Assembly: GCF_040954645.1 (NCBI RefSeq)
Contig: NC_092806.1
Span: 5,518,001-5,582,000, forward strand
DNA length: 64,000 bases
Source: Diabrotica undecimpunctata
Lineage: Eukaryota > Arthropoda > Insecta > Coleoptera > Chrysomelidae
Direction: 5' to 3'
This document shows positions 47,149 through 56,829 of this stretch, in pieces (the first letter of the stretch is position 1; every line of letters starts with the position of its first letter). The notes beneath the pieces are model-generated. The model was not told the DNA's origin and made no database searches. It saw nothing but the letters and a program-made list of their open reading frames with translations. The position numbers and the translations under genes are program-made.

Positions 47149-47652
47149 TAGTCGGTCTGCTCGTTCATTTCGTTTTTCAAGGCCAAATTGGCCTGTTGAT
47201 TCTTTAGAATGTACAAAAGTTCACAGGCCAAATCGGCCTGTGAATTTTTCAGGTTGTACTACTGATTCCCTGTAAATTTTGGCATTTAGGTCACCTATAA
47301 TTAAAGCTGAATTTTTTTTAGGGAGGTGTGTTAACGTATTAAATAATTCGCCATAGATTGCTTATCGCATCTAGTTTGGAAGCTGTAGGAGCATATATGC
47401 GGATAATGCCTGTTAGTTATAATTGGGAGAGTATTAAGCAATATATCGAAGAAAAAAGTCTCTCTGATATTGGTACAAAATGTTTAATATGTCTGACAAT
47501 TTCTTACTTAAAGATTATATCTACGTCATGTTCATGCCTTCTGGTTGTAACAAATTGTCCAAATTCACAGGTCTGATTATCCTTGCTTATTCTGATTTCA
47601 TGACCGAGATATATGTACTTTTCTGTCAATTCTACCACTTGATTTTGGATAG

Positions 47653-48008
47653 TGTTACGTAAAAATATGAGTCATAGTTTTAACCTTTAAAACATGTTTT
47701 TATTCTAATATGTTGTAGAGTTTACGAGAGGCCTCGATTTACCTGAGCGACCTTCCAGAACAGATGCGAGGGAAATCCAGTTTGCCTTTACCGTTTCGCC
47801 ATCGAAGGTTTTAGACTATTCGAGATAACGGCACTGGTATATAATAACGGAACTTTATTTGGAAGGGACAGTTTAATTCTGAACTCGCGCTCGCGAATTT
47901 GTAACGTACGGATATATATAAATTTGTCAGATAAGTTAATATAAATAAAGAAATAAATTAAATCCGTAAGTGTTATAAATATTGAACCTTTTTAATAAAT
48001 CCACAACA
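47653..48008 (+). repeat. 5' LTR of the gypsy element
   Basis: Begins TGTTACGT and ends CCACAACA; 356 bp. A candidate TATA box (TATATAATA, 47,838-47,846) sits at the position where the solo LTR has TATATAA. AATAAA motifs occur near 47,943-47,955. Confidence 0.97.
47838..47846 (+). promoter_or_regulatory. candidate TATA box of the LTR
   Basis: TATATAATA is followed by a shared ACTTTATTTGGAAG-like block. The equivalent block in the divergent solo LTR also carries TATATAA near 38,933, which supports function. Confidence 0.45.
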
Positions 48009-48010
48009 AA

Positions 48011-48028
48011 TGGTGTCAGAGTGAGATC
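48011..48028 (+). other. primer-binding site of the gypsy element
   Basis: TGGTGTCAGAGTGAGATC begins two bases after the 5' LTR. The position and TGG start are as expected for a tRNA primer site. The primer tRNA was not determined. Confidence 0.7.
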
Positions 48029-48077
48029 GAACATAAATTAGACTTATAATAATAATACAAGTGAATATTTATAAATT

Positions 48078-51000
48078 GTGAAAATGACGACGATTTATGA
48101 GCTGACAGTGACTAATTTAAGAAGACATCTCGAAGACAGGGAATTAGCTTCTACCGGAAAAAAGGCTGAGTTAGTCCAACGACTAAAGAACGCTTTGCTA
48201 GAAGAAGGACTAGATCCAGAGACTTATATATTTGAAGATGCTGTCATCTCGTCGATTTCGAAATTAGAGAACAAAGTTTCCGGCGACATCGCATCATTGG
48301 AGAACAAAGTATCCGGCAACATAGCTTCTTTAGAAAGCAAAGTTTCTAACGAGATTTCTTCTCTGGAAAGCAAAGTTTCTGCTAACATCTCTAAAGTCAC
48401 TTCAGAGATATCTGCTCTTGACGATAGAGTGTCTTCGTTAAAAAACCAAGTTGCTGCCGATATGTTGGCCTTCGAAGAAAATATTAAAGAGATGGAAAGG
48501 AAGATGGAGGAAACAGGGACAGCAGAGAGAGGAAACAATCCAATTACAGTGGAGACAAAAGAAGAAGAGACGAAATGTAAGTTGGAAACACGGCCGAAAT
48601 TTGAAGGAAGTGGAGGTTCTGTCCATGTGAAAGTCCCAACTTTCGATGGAAAATCGTCATGGAACAACTACATGAAACAGTTCGAATCAGCCGCAAGAGC
48701 AAATGGATGGTCTGAAAAAGAAAAGGCTGTAAACCTGACTATCGCTCTTCGAGGAGATGCCTTAGATGTGCTTCAGACCATAGCCGTAGAGGAGACCGAT
48801 GATTTCGAACAACTGAAGAAGAGGTTAAATATGCGATATGGCCACGAACATTTGGAGCATGTATATCAGTCGCAGCTTAAAAATCGTACACAGAAGAAAG
48901 ATGAGGCTCTTCAAGAATATGAAGTAGATATTGCCAGATTAGTACGATATGCTTATCCAACAGCTCCCGAAGACATGATGGAAAAGTTGGCCGTTCAAAC
49001 GTTTATTGATGGTCTTCGTGATCATGAAATGCAGAGAACACTACGATTAGCTCGTCACAAGACGCTGGTTGATGTTTTATCCGCCGCCCTCGAATACGAG
49101 TCAGCTACGCAGGCCTCTGGCGGTTACAATAAAGTTAGGACTGTAAAAGAGGAAGGAGATGAAGATAAACTTGACCAGCTCTTTAATTTGATGAAAAGCA
49201 TGACATGCAAGAAAAAGAAGACCATAAAATCAAGAAACTCACCATCAGGAAAACCAGAACGAGTCAACCTTAGGGGGGCAGCTTCGACCCGGAACTCTTC
49301 CAAAGACCCTCTTATACTAATAGCTTCTTTGAAATGTCGTGAAGATAGTGTATATGTAGATGGAGACATAAATGGTAAAAAGCATACGTTGTTGGTGGAT
49401 ACCGGAGCGACCAGAACCATTATACGCCCGACAGTTATAAACAGCCGAAAGAAACTGTTACCAACGAGGTTACGACTTCGGACCGCTACAGGTGAAAATG
49501 CCAACATTCATGGAGAAATCCAGGTACAATTGGGAATTGGGGCAGAAAAGTTTGTCCATACTGTTATAGTTGCTGACATCGAAGAGGATGTTATATTAGG
49601 AATGGACGTAATGAATATGCATGGATTCCAATTGGACTTTAAGAATAAGGTAATCAAAGTTGGCAACGAGGAGGTATTTCTCCATCCACATAATGACAAC
49701 ACTGTGCAAGCAGCCATTACAGAAGATACAGTCGTTCCTGCGAGAAGCGAAACGATCATAGTAGCGCGACTACAGGGAATTGTAGACGAAGGGAGACCTG
49801 TTATGATGGAGCCTTGGAACCACGACGATGAGGTTGGCCGTGGAATCATAATTGGAAAGGAATTGGTGACTTCGGCTAAAGAAATTCCTGTGAGACTTAT
49901 CAATGTCAACGACTACCCAGTGACCATAAAGAAAGAGACAAAAGTAGGAACTTGTGTACCTGTGACATCCATAATTCGTCAGGCGACAACATCTGATAAT
50001 TCCAACGACAAATTCGACCAAATGGTTGCAGTTGCAGGACAGTCTCTAAATCAGATGGAGAAAAGGAAATTAAGGGAATTTCTTCGGCAGTATCGTGATA
50101 TTTTCGTACCGAAAGGAGGAAAGACGGGAAGAACTACCGTTGTTAAGCATAAAATTGATACTGGTAATGCTAAGCCAATTCGTCAAACAGCTCGACGATT
50201 ACCACAGGCGAAGAGAGAGGAAGCTGAAACGATTGTTCAGGAAATGAAGAAAGACGGGGTGATAGAACCTTCTACGAGCCCATGGGTCTCTCCGGTGGTC
50301 CTGGTTAAGAAGAAAGACGGAACGACGAGGTTCTGTGTGGATTACCGTTTGCTGAACAACGTTACCAAGAAAGATAGTTATCCTCTGCCTCGGATCGATG
50401 ACACATTGGACACATTGGCTGGAAGTAAATTGTTTTCTACTTTAGATTTGAAGTCTGGATACTGGCAGGTAGAAATGGACCCAGTAGATAAAGAAAAGAC
50501 AGCCTTCACCACAGGATCTGGATTGTGGCAATTCAACGTTATGCCATTTGGACTTTGTAATGCTCCTGCGACATTTGAGAGGCTTATGGAAAATGTGTTG
50601 AGAGGGTTATCTTGGAAAACATGCCTGGTTTATTTAGATGACATAATCGTCTTGGGGGAGACATTCGAAGATCATTTGAGGAATTTAGAAAACGTTTTTA
50701 ATCGACTTAAAGCTGCCCAATTGATGCTAAACCCCAAGAAGTGCCAGCTATTTCAAGGTAAAGTCAATTATCTGGGTCATATAGTCAGTAAAGAAGGAGT
50801 GGCCGTGGATAAGGGAAAAATCGATTCCATTAAGGAATGGCCAAAACCAACTGACAAACATCAAGTGAGAAGTTTTCTTGGACTATGTACTTACTACCGG
50901 AGGTTTATTAAGAAGTTTGCAGATATCGCTAAGCCATTAACGCGACTTACGGAGGAAGCAAGAGATTACCGCTGGGATACAGACTGCCAAAATGCCTTTG

Positions 51001-53513
51001 AGACCTTGAAAAAGCATTTAATAACAGCACCAATTTTAGGGTATCCACTGCCAGAAGGAGAGTTCATCTTAGATACAGATGCAAGTAATGTGGGAATTGG
51101 AGGAGTGCTGTCTCAGATTCAAGGAGGACAGGAACGAGTCCTCGGATATTTTAGTAAAGTTCTTTCAAAACCTGAGCGGAATTATTGCGTCACGAGAAGA
51201 GAACTTCTGGCAGTAGTGAAATCAGTAGAGCACTTCTATCAATACCTCTATGGAAGGAAGTTTTTAATCCGAACCGACCATGCCGCCCTTAAGTGGTTGA
51301 TGCAGTTTAAGAATCCAGAGGGTCAGATAGCCAGGTGGATCGAACGACTCCAAGAATACGATTTTAAGATTGAGCACCGAGCCGGAGTTAGCCACAGAAA
51401 CGCTGATTCTCTTTCCAGACGGCCATGCCCAGCAGAGTGTCCCCACTGCAACAAAACGGAATCCAAGGAAGCAGCAGTGCTAAGAACGACGATTGTCAAC
51501 GACGACTGGACGCCTACTAAGATAAGGGAAGAACAAGAGAGAGATCCAGTTATACAGAAAATCCGAAAATGGAAAGAGGAAAACCGTCGACCACCTTGGC
51601 AGGAAATATCAAACCTATGCTCAGTAGTTAAGACGTATTGGGCCCAGTGGGACTCATTTATCATCGAAGATGGCTTGCTTAAACGAGTCCTGGAAAATGA
51701 TGACGGTTCAGAGAAGAGAAGACAGTTGGTGATCCCAAAGAGCAGAATAGCCGAAGTACTTCGTCAGTTACACGACAGTCCATCGGGAGGGCATTTTGGT
51801 GTAAGGAAAACCCTTCAGCGAATTCGGGAACGGTTTTATTGGATGAACAGTTCCGACGACGTAAAAGACTGGTGTAAGAAATGTACTATTTGTGCTACGA
51901 GTAACGGGCCTCACCGGAAAAGGAGAGCTCCTATGAGACAATATAATGTTGGAAGCCCGTTTGAAAGAATAGCTTTGGACATTGCAGGGCCATTTCCAGA
52001 AAGTGAAAATGGGGGCAAGTACATGTTGGTAGTAATGGATTACTTCACTAAGTGGGTCGAGATTTACGCACTTCCAGACCAGAAGGCCGCCACCGTTGCA
52101 GATAAGTTGATCCAAGAATATATCAGCCGATTTGGAGTGCCTTTGGAGATCCATAGTGACCAAGGCAGGAACTTCGAAAGTGATCTATTCCAAGGAATAT
52201 GTGATAGACTAGGCATGAAGAAAACAAGAACTACCGCGTATCATCCGCAATCGGATGGTATGGTAGAACGAATGAATAGGACAGTTGGCAAGTATTTGAC
52301 AAAGATGGTGTCCGATCATCAGCGAGACTGGGACCAATACCTTCCGTTCTTCACAATGGCCTACAGATCTGCTGTTAACGAATCAACGGGTCAGACACCA
52401 GCCAGAGTCCTATTCGGACGCGAAATGCGACTACCTTGTGATCTAGAATTTGGGTGTCGACCTGGAGAAGATGTAGCAGGTGAAGATTATGTGATCGAAT
52501 TACGAAGAAGAATGGACGATGTACATGAGTTGGTCCGTTCCCACCTTCAGATCGCTAGCGACCGAATGAAGAAACGGTACGATACACAAGCCGAAAAGGG
52601 TTGCTTTAAGAAGAACGACAAAGTATGGCTGTATAATCCCAAGAAGCGAAAAGGTTGTTCTCCCAAATTGCAGCAGTTTTGGGAAGGTCCATACCTCATC
52701 ATGGAGAAGATCAACGATGTCATCTACCGAATAAGCAAGATTCCGAGGGGAAAGCCGATGATAGTACACCATAACCGGTTGGCATCTTTCGAAGGTGACC
52801 ACGACGTAGATGAAGAAGTGGAAGTAAACCAAGTCCAAGATGTGTTTGACCTCACGTTTGAGGAATTCATGGGTGCCTATGGAGGTACCGGTAAAGCGAG
52901 ACATGGTGTTACCACTGAAGAAAAGCAAGATCTACTCGCGCTCCCCGATGACTACTCGCTGGCCCTTACCATCCCGGCCAGTATCAAAGACGCACCAGGG
53001 TTGGCATCCGTCTTTCGAAGGAAGTTTGGTCGAGTTGCAGAACTTCAATGCCAAGTGCCAGCTCCCGGTAAAACCTTGAAACTCCAAGATGCATCACGTT
53101 ACCTTTTCTACCTGGTAACAAAAGACACTGCCCGTGACCAACCTACCTACCGAGATGTATGGGAAGCCTTACTTCAATTGAGAGGGCACGTACTAGAGTC
53201 CGACGTGCAAAAGTTAGCCATGCCAAAGTTGGAGTGCCGCCAATTAGATTGGAGGGTTATCCGAAATATGGTGGAGGAGATCTTTAAAGACACCGAAGTC
53301 CAGGTGTTAGTCTGTTGCAATCCGCATAGTTACTGGTGCGGAGAGAAAACCGTCCCTTGTCATTTTTATACAACTGGAAGTTGTAAAAGAGGGTCCAGTT
53401 GCCGATACCAGCATACCGTTCCAGTTCTAGTCCCAACAAGGTTCCAGGAGGAACCATCTTTTGAGAGGGGGGCAATGTTACGTAAAAATATGAGTCATAG
53501 TTTTAACCTTTAA
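48078..53513 (+). CDS. gypsy gag-pol polyprotein with SAP, macro-like and CCCH domains
   Basis: 1811 residues, ATG at 48,078 (an in-frame ATG follows at codon 3). Order: SAP-like motif (8-44); four 11-residue coiled-coil repeats (LENKVSGDIAS type, 63-106); gag core (about 184-345), without a CCHC knuckle; protease DTGA (441-444) and ILGMD (507-511); RT with LDLKSGYWQV (Asp 790) and YLDD (852-855); RNase H (Asp 1001, Glu 1042, Asp 1067, Asp 1110); integrase HHCC (His 1232/1239, Cys 1269/1272) and DD35E (Asp 1301, Asp 1361, Glu 1397); and a GPY module (1537-1539). The tail holds a macro-like domain of OARD1/TARG1 type (about 1612-1747; GLASVFRRKFG, YLFYLVTK, LAMPKLEC) and a C-x7-C-x5-C-x3-H finger (1761-1779). 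The last 11 codons lie in the 3' LTR. gag and pol share one frame, so no frameshift signal is needed. Confidence 0.95.
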   Translation: MKMTTIYELTVTNLRRHLEDRELASTGKKAELVQRLKNALLEEGLDPETYIFEDAVISSISKLENKVSGDIASLENKVSGNIASLESKVSNEISSLESKVSANISKVTSEISALDDRVSSLKNQVAADMLAFEENIKEMERKMEETGTAERGNNPITVETKEEETKCKLETRPKFEGSGGSVHVKVPTFDGKSSWNNYMKQFESAARANGWSEKEKAVNLTIALRGDALDVLQTIAVEETDDFEQLKKRLNMRYGHEHLEHVYQSQLKNRTQKKDEALQEYEVDIARLVRYAYPTAPEDMMEKLAVQTFIDGLRDHEMQRTLRLARHKTLVDVLSAALEYESATQASGGYNKVRTVKEEGDEDKLDQLFNLMKSMTCKKKKTIKSRNSPSGKPERVNLRGAASTRNSSKDPLILIASLKCREDSVYVDGDINGKKHTLLVDTGATRTIIRPTVINSRKKLLPTRLRLRTATGENANIHGEIQVQLGIGAEKFVHTVIVADIEEDVILGMDVMNMHGFQLDFKNKVIKVGNEEVFLHPHNDNTVQAAITEDTVVPARSETIIVARLQGIVDEGRPVMMEPWNHDDEVGRGIIIGKELVTSAKEIPVRLINVNDYPVTIKKETKVGTCVPVTSIIRQATTSDNSNDKFDQMVAVAGQSLNQMEKRKLREFLRQYRDIFVPKGGKTGRTTVVKHKIDTGNAKPIRQTARRLPQAKREEAETIVQEMKKDGVIEPSTSPWVSPVVLVKKKDGTTRFCVDYRLLNNVTKKDSYPLPRIDDTLDTLAGSKLFSTLDLKSGYWQVEMDPVDKEKTAFTTGSGLWQFNVMPFGLCNAPATFERLMENVLRGLSWKTCLVYLDDIIVLGETFEDHLRNLENVFNRLKAAQLMLNPKKCQLFQGKVNYLGHIVSKEGVAVDKGKIDSIKEWPKPTDKHQVRSFLGLCTYYRRFIKKFADIAKPLTRLTEEARDYRWDTDCQNAFETLKKHLITAPILGYPLPEGEFILDTDASNVGIGGVLSQIQGGQERVLGYFSKVLSKPERNYCVTRRELLAVVKSVEHFYQYLYGRKFLIRTDHAALKWLMQFKNPEGQIARWIERLQEYDFKIEHRAGVSHRNADSLSRRPCPAECPHCNKTESKEAAVLRTTIVNDDWTPTKIREEQERDPVIQKIRKWKEENRRPPWQEISNLCSVVKTYWAQWDSFIIEDGLLKRVLENDDGSEKRRQLVIPKSRIAEVLRQLHDSPSGGHFGVRKTLQRIRERFYWMNSSDDVKDWCKKCTICATSNGPHRKRRAPMRQYNVGSPFERIALDIAGPFPESENGGKYMLVVMDYFTKWVEIYALPDQKAATVADKLIQEYISRFGVPLEIHSDQGRNFESDLFQGICDRLGMKKTRTTAYHPQSDGMVERMNRTVGKYLTKMVSDHQRDWDQYLPFFTMAYRSAVNESTGQTPARVLFGREMRLPCDLEFGCRPGEDVAGEDYVIELRRRMDDVHELVRSHLQIASDRMKKRYDTQAEKGCFKKNDKVWLYNPKKRKGCSPKLQQFWEGPYLIMEKINDVIYRISKIPRGKPMIVHHNRLASFEGDHDVDEEVEVNQVQDVFDLTFEEFMGAYGGTGKARHGVTTEEKQDLLALPDDYSLALTIPASIKDAPGLASVFRRKFGRVAELQCQVPAPGKTLKLQDASRYLFYLVTKDTARDQPTYRDVWEALLQLRGHVLESDVQKLAMPKLECRQLDWRVIRNMVEEIFKDTEVQVLVCCNPHSYWCGEKTVPCHFYTTGSCKRGSSCRYQHTVPVLVPTRFQEEPSFERGAMLRKNMSHSFNL
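52911..53316 (+). other. macro-like domain region of the gypsy polyprotein
   Basis: Residues 1612-1747. The predicted order of strands and helices and the spacing follow OARD1/TARG1-type macro domains: DDYSLAL, the GLASVFRRKFG helix, a YLFYLVTK strand with Lys 1682 at the place of the catalytic Lys, a PTYRDVWEALLQL helix, a MPKLEC strand, a W..I..MVEEIF helix and a final VQVLVC strand. The glycine-rich ligand loop reads DAPGLA rather than a GAGIA-like loop. The GCGLD-type loop that carries the catalytic Asp is shortened to ECRQLDW. Ligand binding or hydrolysis may therefore be altered or lost. Confidence 0.7.
53358..53414 (+). other. CCCH zinc finger at the polyprotein C-terminus
   Basis: Cys 1761, Cys 1769, Cys 1775 and His 1779 in CHFYTTGSCKRGSSCRYQH give C-x7-C-x5-C-x3-H, the spacing of RNA-binding CCCH fingers. 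It could stand in for the missing gag zinc knuckle. Confidence 0.8.
53463..53472 (+). other. polypurine tract
   Basis: GAGAGGGGGG lies three bases before the 3' LTR, so it would prime plus-strand synthesis. It is inside the coding frame (encoding Glu-Arg-Gly). Confidence 0.8.
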
Positions 53514-53831
53514 AACATGTTTTTATTCTAATATGTTGTAGAGTTTACGAGAGGCCTCGATTTACCTGAGCGACCTTCCAGAACAGATGCGAGGGAAATC
53601 CAGTTTGCCTTTACCGTTTCGCCATCGAAGGTTTTAGACTATTCGAGATAACGGCACTGGTATATAATAACGGAACTTTATTTGGAAGGGACAGTTTAAT
53701 TCTGAACTCGCGCTCGCGAATTTGTAACGTACGGATATATATAAATTTGTCAGATAAGTTAATATAAATAAAGAAATAAATTAAATCCGTAAGTGTTATA
53801 AATATTGAACCTTTTTAATAAATCCACAACA
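53476..53831 (+). repeat. 3' LTR of the gypsy element
   Basis: Identical by eye to the 5' LTR over all 356 bp. The gag-pol stop codon (TAA, 53,511-53,513) lies inside it. Confidence 0.97.
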
Positions 53832-55505
53832 ATAGTTAGGTGTTTGCTGGGAACCAAATTTGTCATACATTTGGTCTTACTGATGTTGATTTTTAGATCT
53901 ATTGTTGAAGATACGTTTTCTAAGGAGGACCGCTATAAATAATTTAGGTGAGAGAGTGTCGCCCTGTCTCACACCTAGCTTTATATGAATTTTTCTGGTA
54001 GTATCATGTAGTTTTACACGCATTGTGGCGTTTTGGTACAATGTTTGTACTAACTTTGTAAGCCGGTAGTCTATTCTACTATTGTTCAGAGCAGTTATAA
54101 TGCTGTCTAATTCCACGGTATCGAAGGCTTTGTGAAAGTCTACGAAGATAAGTACCAGTGATCTGTTATATTCTATCGATTTTTCTATTAAGGGTTTTAC
54201 TATTTGGAGATGATCGTTTGTTCCGAATTTTAAGAGGAAGCCAGCTTGTTCTCGGGCTGATACAAATCCAACTTTTTTTCTAGTCTTGTCGTAATTATTC
54301 GGGTAAACATTTTATAGATGTGGTTCAATAAACTGATTGGTCTATAATTTTCTAGGTGCGCCTTGTCTCCTTTCTTGTGTAGTAAAATTGTTACTGCATT
54401 GTTCCATGTTTCCGGTATGCAATAATCTGTTAGACAAAGGTTAAACAAAATTTTTATTTGGTTGAGAAGGGCACGCCGGCCCATCTTTATAGCTTCTACT
54501 ACGACTCCATCTTCTCCTGGTGCTTTGTTGTTTTTCATCTCTTTGACTTGTATATAGTTCTTGATAGAAGTCTTCAACTATGTATAGTAGTTCTTCTCTA
54601 TTTGATATGGAGACTCCTTTTTTGTTCTTTAGTTTGTATATTTCACATTTTCCATTGTTTAGCCGTCTTGTCAGGATCTTCAGAATTTTATTCTCTTCTA
54701 TAGTTAGGTGGACCTTTTCATTCTTAAATTTTCTTAAATCTTTCCTTATAGCTTTTGATAGTTCTTTATTTATTTTTTGTAGTTTTTCTTTGTCAATGCT
54801 TTCGTTTCCTTTAATTTCTGTTCTAGTTTCCATTAGTTACCTTGTTTCAATGATTATTTTTTCGTCTTGGCGTCTTTTAGGGCAGCATTTTACTTGAGCC
54901 TCTCGAATAGCTTCTACGATATTTTCGTTTAGGGTACTTACATTATTTATGCATTCATTTTGTTGTAGAATTTTAGTGATATTGTCTTTGTAATCATTTA
55001 AATTCATTGGGTAGGCTTTCTTCCTAATAATTTTGGATCTTTCTGTTATTAAGTCTAATTTTAGTATGGCTCTTACCATTCTATGATTGCTGCCTGTGTT
55101 AAAGCTATTAAGGACTGTGACATCGTTGAATATATGTTTTTTGTCACTGAGTATGTAGTCTATCTCGTTTTTGATCTTGCCATCTGGGCTTTTTCACGTC
55201 TATCTTCTGTGGTCTTTTTTAGAGAAGAAATTATTCATCTGGTATAGATTTTCTTGTAATAGAAATTCTAGTAGTGTTTGTTCACTCTCGTTTCTGCCTT
55301 TGGACCTAAATTTACCTAGTGCTGTTTCCTGTTCATCCTGCTTTAGACTTATCTTTGCGTTAAAGTCGCCGCATATAATCGTGTAGTGTGTTGGTGTTTC
55401 TTTCAGTGCCGTTGAGATATCATCGTAGAATTCTTCAATCTGCTCATCCCGATGGTTCGTTGTTGGACCATAAAATGCCATACAAGAACTAAAATCGATC
55501 CGGAG

Positions 55506-56829
55506 TATTGATCTTGGAAAAACTTCTACTTCGGTCTCAGAGTAGTTCGATCAGAGTCCACCGTCCTTCCCATTCCTACTGTCGAGTGTCGATCGATCGC
55601 TTTCTTCACCTTTTTCCGAGTATTGATCGGTTGGTCCTCGATTTTTGGGTATTGACTAAAGATCACCCTTTACCCAACCCATCCAAACACCGCTAAAATT
55701 TATTTCTGACAAGCAACAGCATTGAGAACCGAAGTCCGTTTGTTTTACTTGAGAGGATTCGTCTTTTTATTGTATAGAACTAAATTTTTTTGTGTTTGTT
55801 ATTTATTTGAATATATTGAAGTGAATACTTCATATCACTCGGTATGATATTTTTGCACGGGTCCGAAATGATATGATATTTAACGTGACGCGTAGCCACA
55901 GATATCCCTTTAATTCGTAATTCAGTTTAGTTTGATGTTAAAGTTTTTAATTGCTTCTTGAAACATTTTATGTACTAACTGACTGCCCGTTTGCAGGTCT
56001 TATCTGCTTCTGTCTATCTGAGTTTGCCTCGGATCACGTCCTTAATACTGTATAATTTTCAAAATGCATGTACAGATTTTGGATCATTAGATCAGAATTG
56101 CAATGAGCTGCTGGATTATTAATTAGAAACAATGCTTTCAGAAATAGATTAGTAACATAAACTGTCGGTTTACAGAGATAATAGATAAAGATAAAGCTGT
56201 GGTAATATTCATTTTATTTCGAGTTGTAGAAAATGGATATCAGATAAACACAAAAAAAAAGAAAGTATCTTTATATAAATCCATTTTTCACTCTTATATT
56301 TCGTCAAAAAGATTTTTAAACAAATAAAATTCTAACAATAACTCATTTACCATTTAGTCTAAAAGTAGAAAGTCATTGTGCAATCCATTTGCTTTGTTGT
56401 TATCAAATTTAACGCACGTTAGACGAACATAATGCTCGTGTTTCATGCATTTGATTTTTACTCGGATAAAGGTAAATTTAGTCACTGAATCAAAACGTTA
56501 TTCGAAAATAATAATACACTAAACTATAACATGAATTTTGGTAATAACTGACTATACGAATCACGCAAAGTTAAACGTTTCTTTTTTGTTAATTAACATA
56601 ATAAAAGCCGATATTTATGCTTCTTCTACTGATCACTAAAACTTTGTTGGAATTTAAATTTTACAAATTATTTTTATCGTACTCGTATCTAGAATTAAAG
56701 AAAAATTTAAGGAATGGGGTTATATCATATATGGTACGGTGAAATTCTGGTGGAACACACATATGACTGGAAAAATACAAAGGGAAGAATGATGGTAATT
56801 AACTTTGTAATCATCATTATCATTCGGTC
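55506..56829. other. 1.3 kb without a recognised feature
   Basis: AT-rich apart from 55,510-55,690. No coding, terminal-repeat or RNA signal could be supported. The frame starting ATG at 56,714 leads into the LINE remnant. Confidence 0.4.

Larger units (their letters stand above)
44290..47480 (-). pseudogene. LINE lacking the RT palm, split by DD82E copy 2
   Basis: To the right of the DD82E element (47,151-47,480), the minus strand reads GIIRIYAPTASKLDAIS, ALIIGDLNAKI and GLEKRNERADRL, which are EN motifs. To its left (44,831-44,290) the reading continues AELLIPIFRTKVSIH, then VMYGVEA, LRISWVDRVTNVEVV, then NRRKIISWLQN. The frame runs through the insertion site if one TA is kept. EN residues are followed almost at once by thumb residues, so fingers and palm, including YADD, were already deleted before the DD82E insertion. 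Two near-identical AGGCCAAAT(T/C)GGCCTG units at about 47,188 and 47,223 are a small tandem duplication in the EN part. Confidence 0.75.
47653..53831 (+). mobile_element. complete Ty3/gypsy LTR retrotransposon
   Basis: 6,179 bp, with 356-bp LTRs that I read as identical, the 4-bp target duplication ATAG (47,649-47,652 and 53,832-53,835), a primer-binding site, a polypurine tract and one uninterrupted 1811-residue gag-pol frame. No env-like protein with signal or membrane segments is present. Identical LTRs and the open frame indicate a very recent insertion. It lies inside a minus-strand LINE RT. A related solo LTR is at 38,672. Confidence 0.97.
47484..55505 (-). pseudogene. LINE interrupted by the gypsy element
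   Basis: Right of the gypsy element, the minus strand gives EN residues from about 55,505 (MAFYGPTTNHRDEQIEEFY, IICGDFNAKISL, then KNEIDYILSDKK and GSNHRMVRA). A linker follows, then EMKNNKAPGEDGVVVEAIK, TILLHKKGDKAHLENYRPI, LIFVDFHKAFDTVELD and GVRQGDTLSPKLFIAVL. Near 53,920 it passes abruptly to DLKINISKTKCMTN, so the YADD block is deleted. Left of the gypsy element the same frame continues (QNQVVELTEKYIYLGHEI), decaying after about 47,560. Keeping one copy of the 4-bp duplication, the frame is unbroken at the insertion point. Confidence 0.85.

Noticed and set aside
35770..47150. Composite transposon made of two DD82E copies plus the 6.67-kb interior
   Set aside because: Each copy has its own TA pair, and the copy 2 site is explained by single insertion into a LINE. 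Nothing shows joint movement.
48224..53475. Open frames on the strand opposite the gypsy gag-pol
   Set aside because: They are codon-bias shadows of the 1811-residue frame and show no motifs of their own.
47653..53831. Errantivirus (env-bearing gypsy)
   Set aside because: The C-terminal extension has no signal peptide, furin-like site or membrane segment; its motifs fit a macro-like domain and a CCCH finger.
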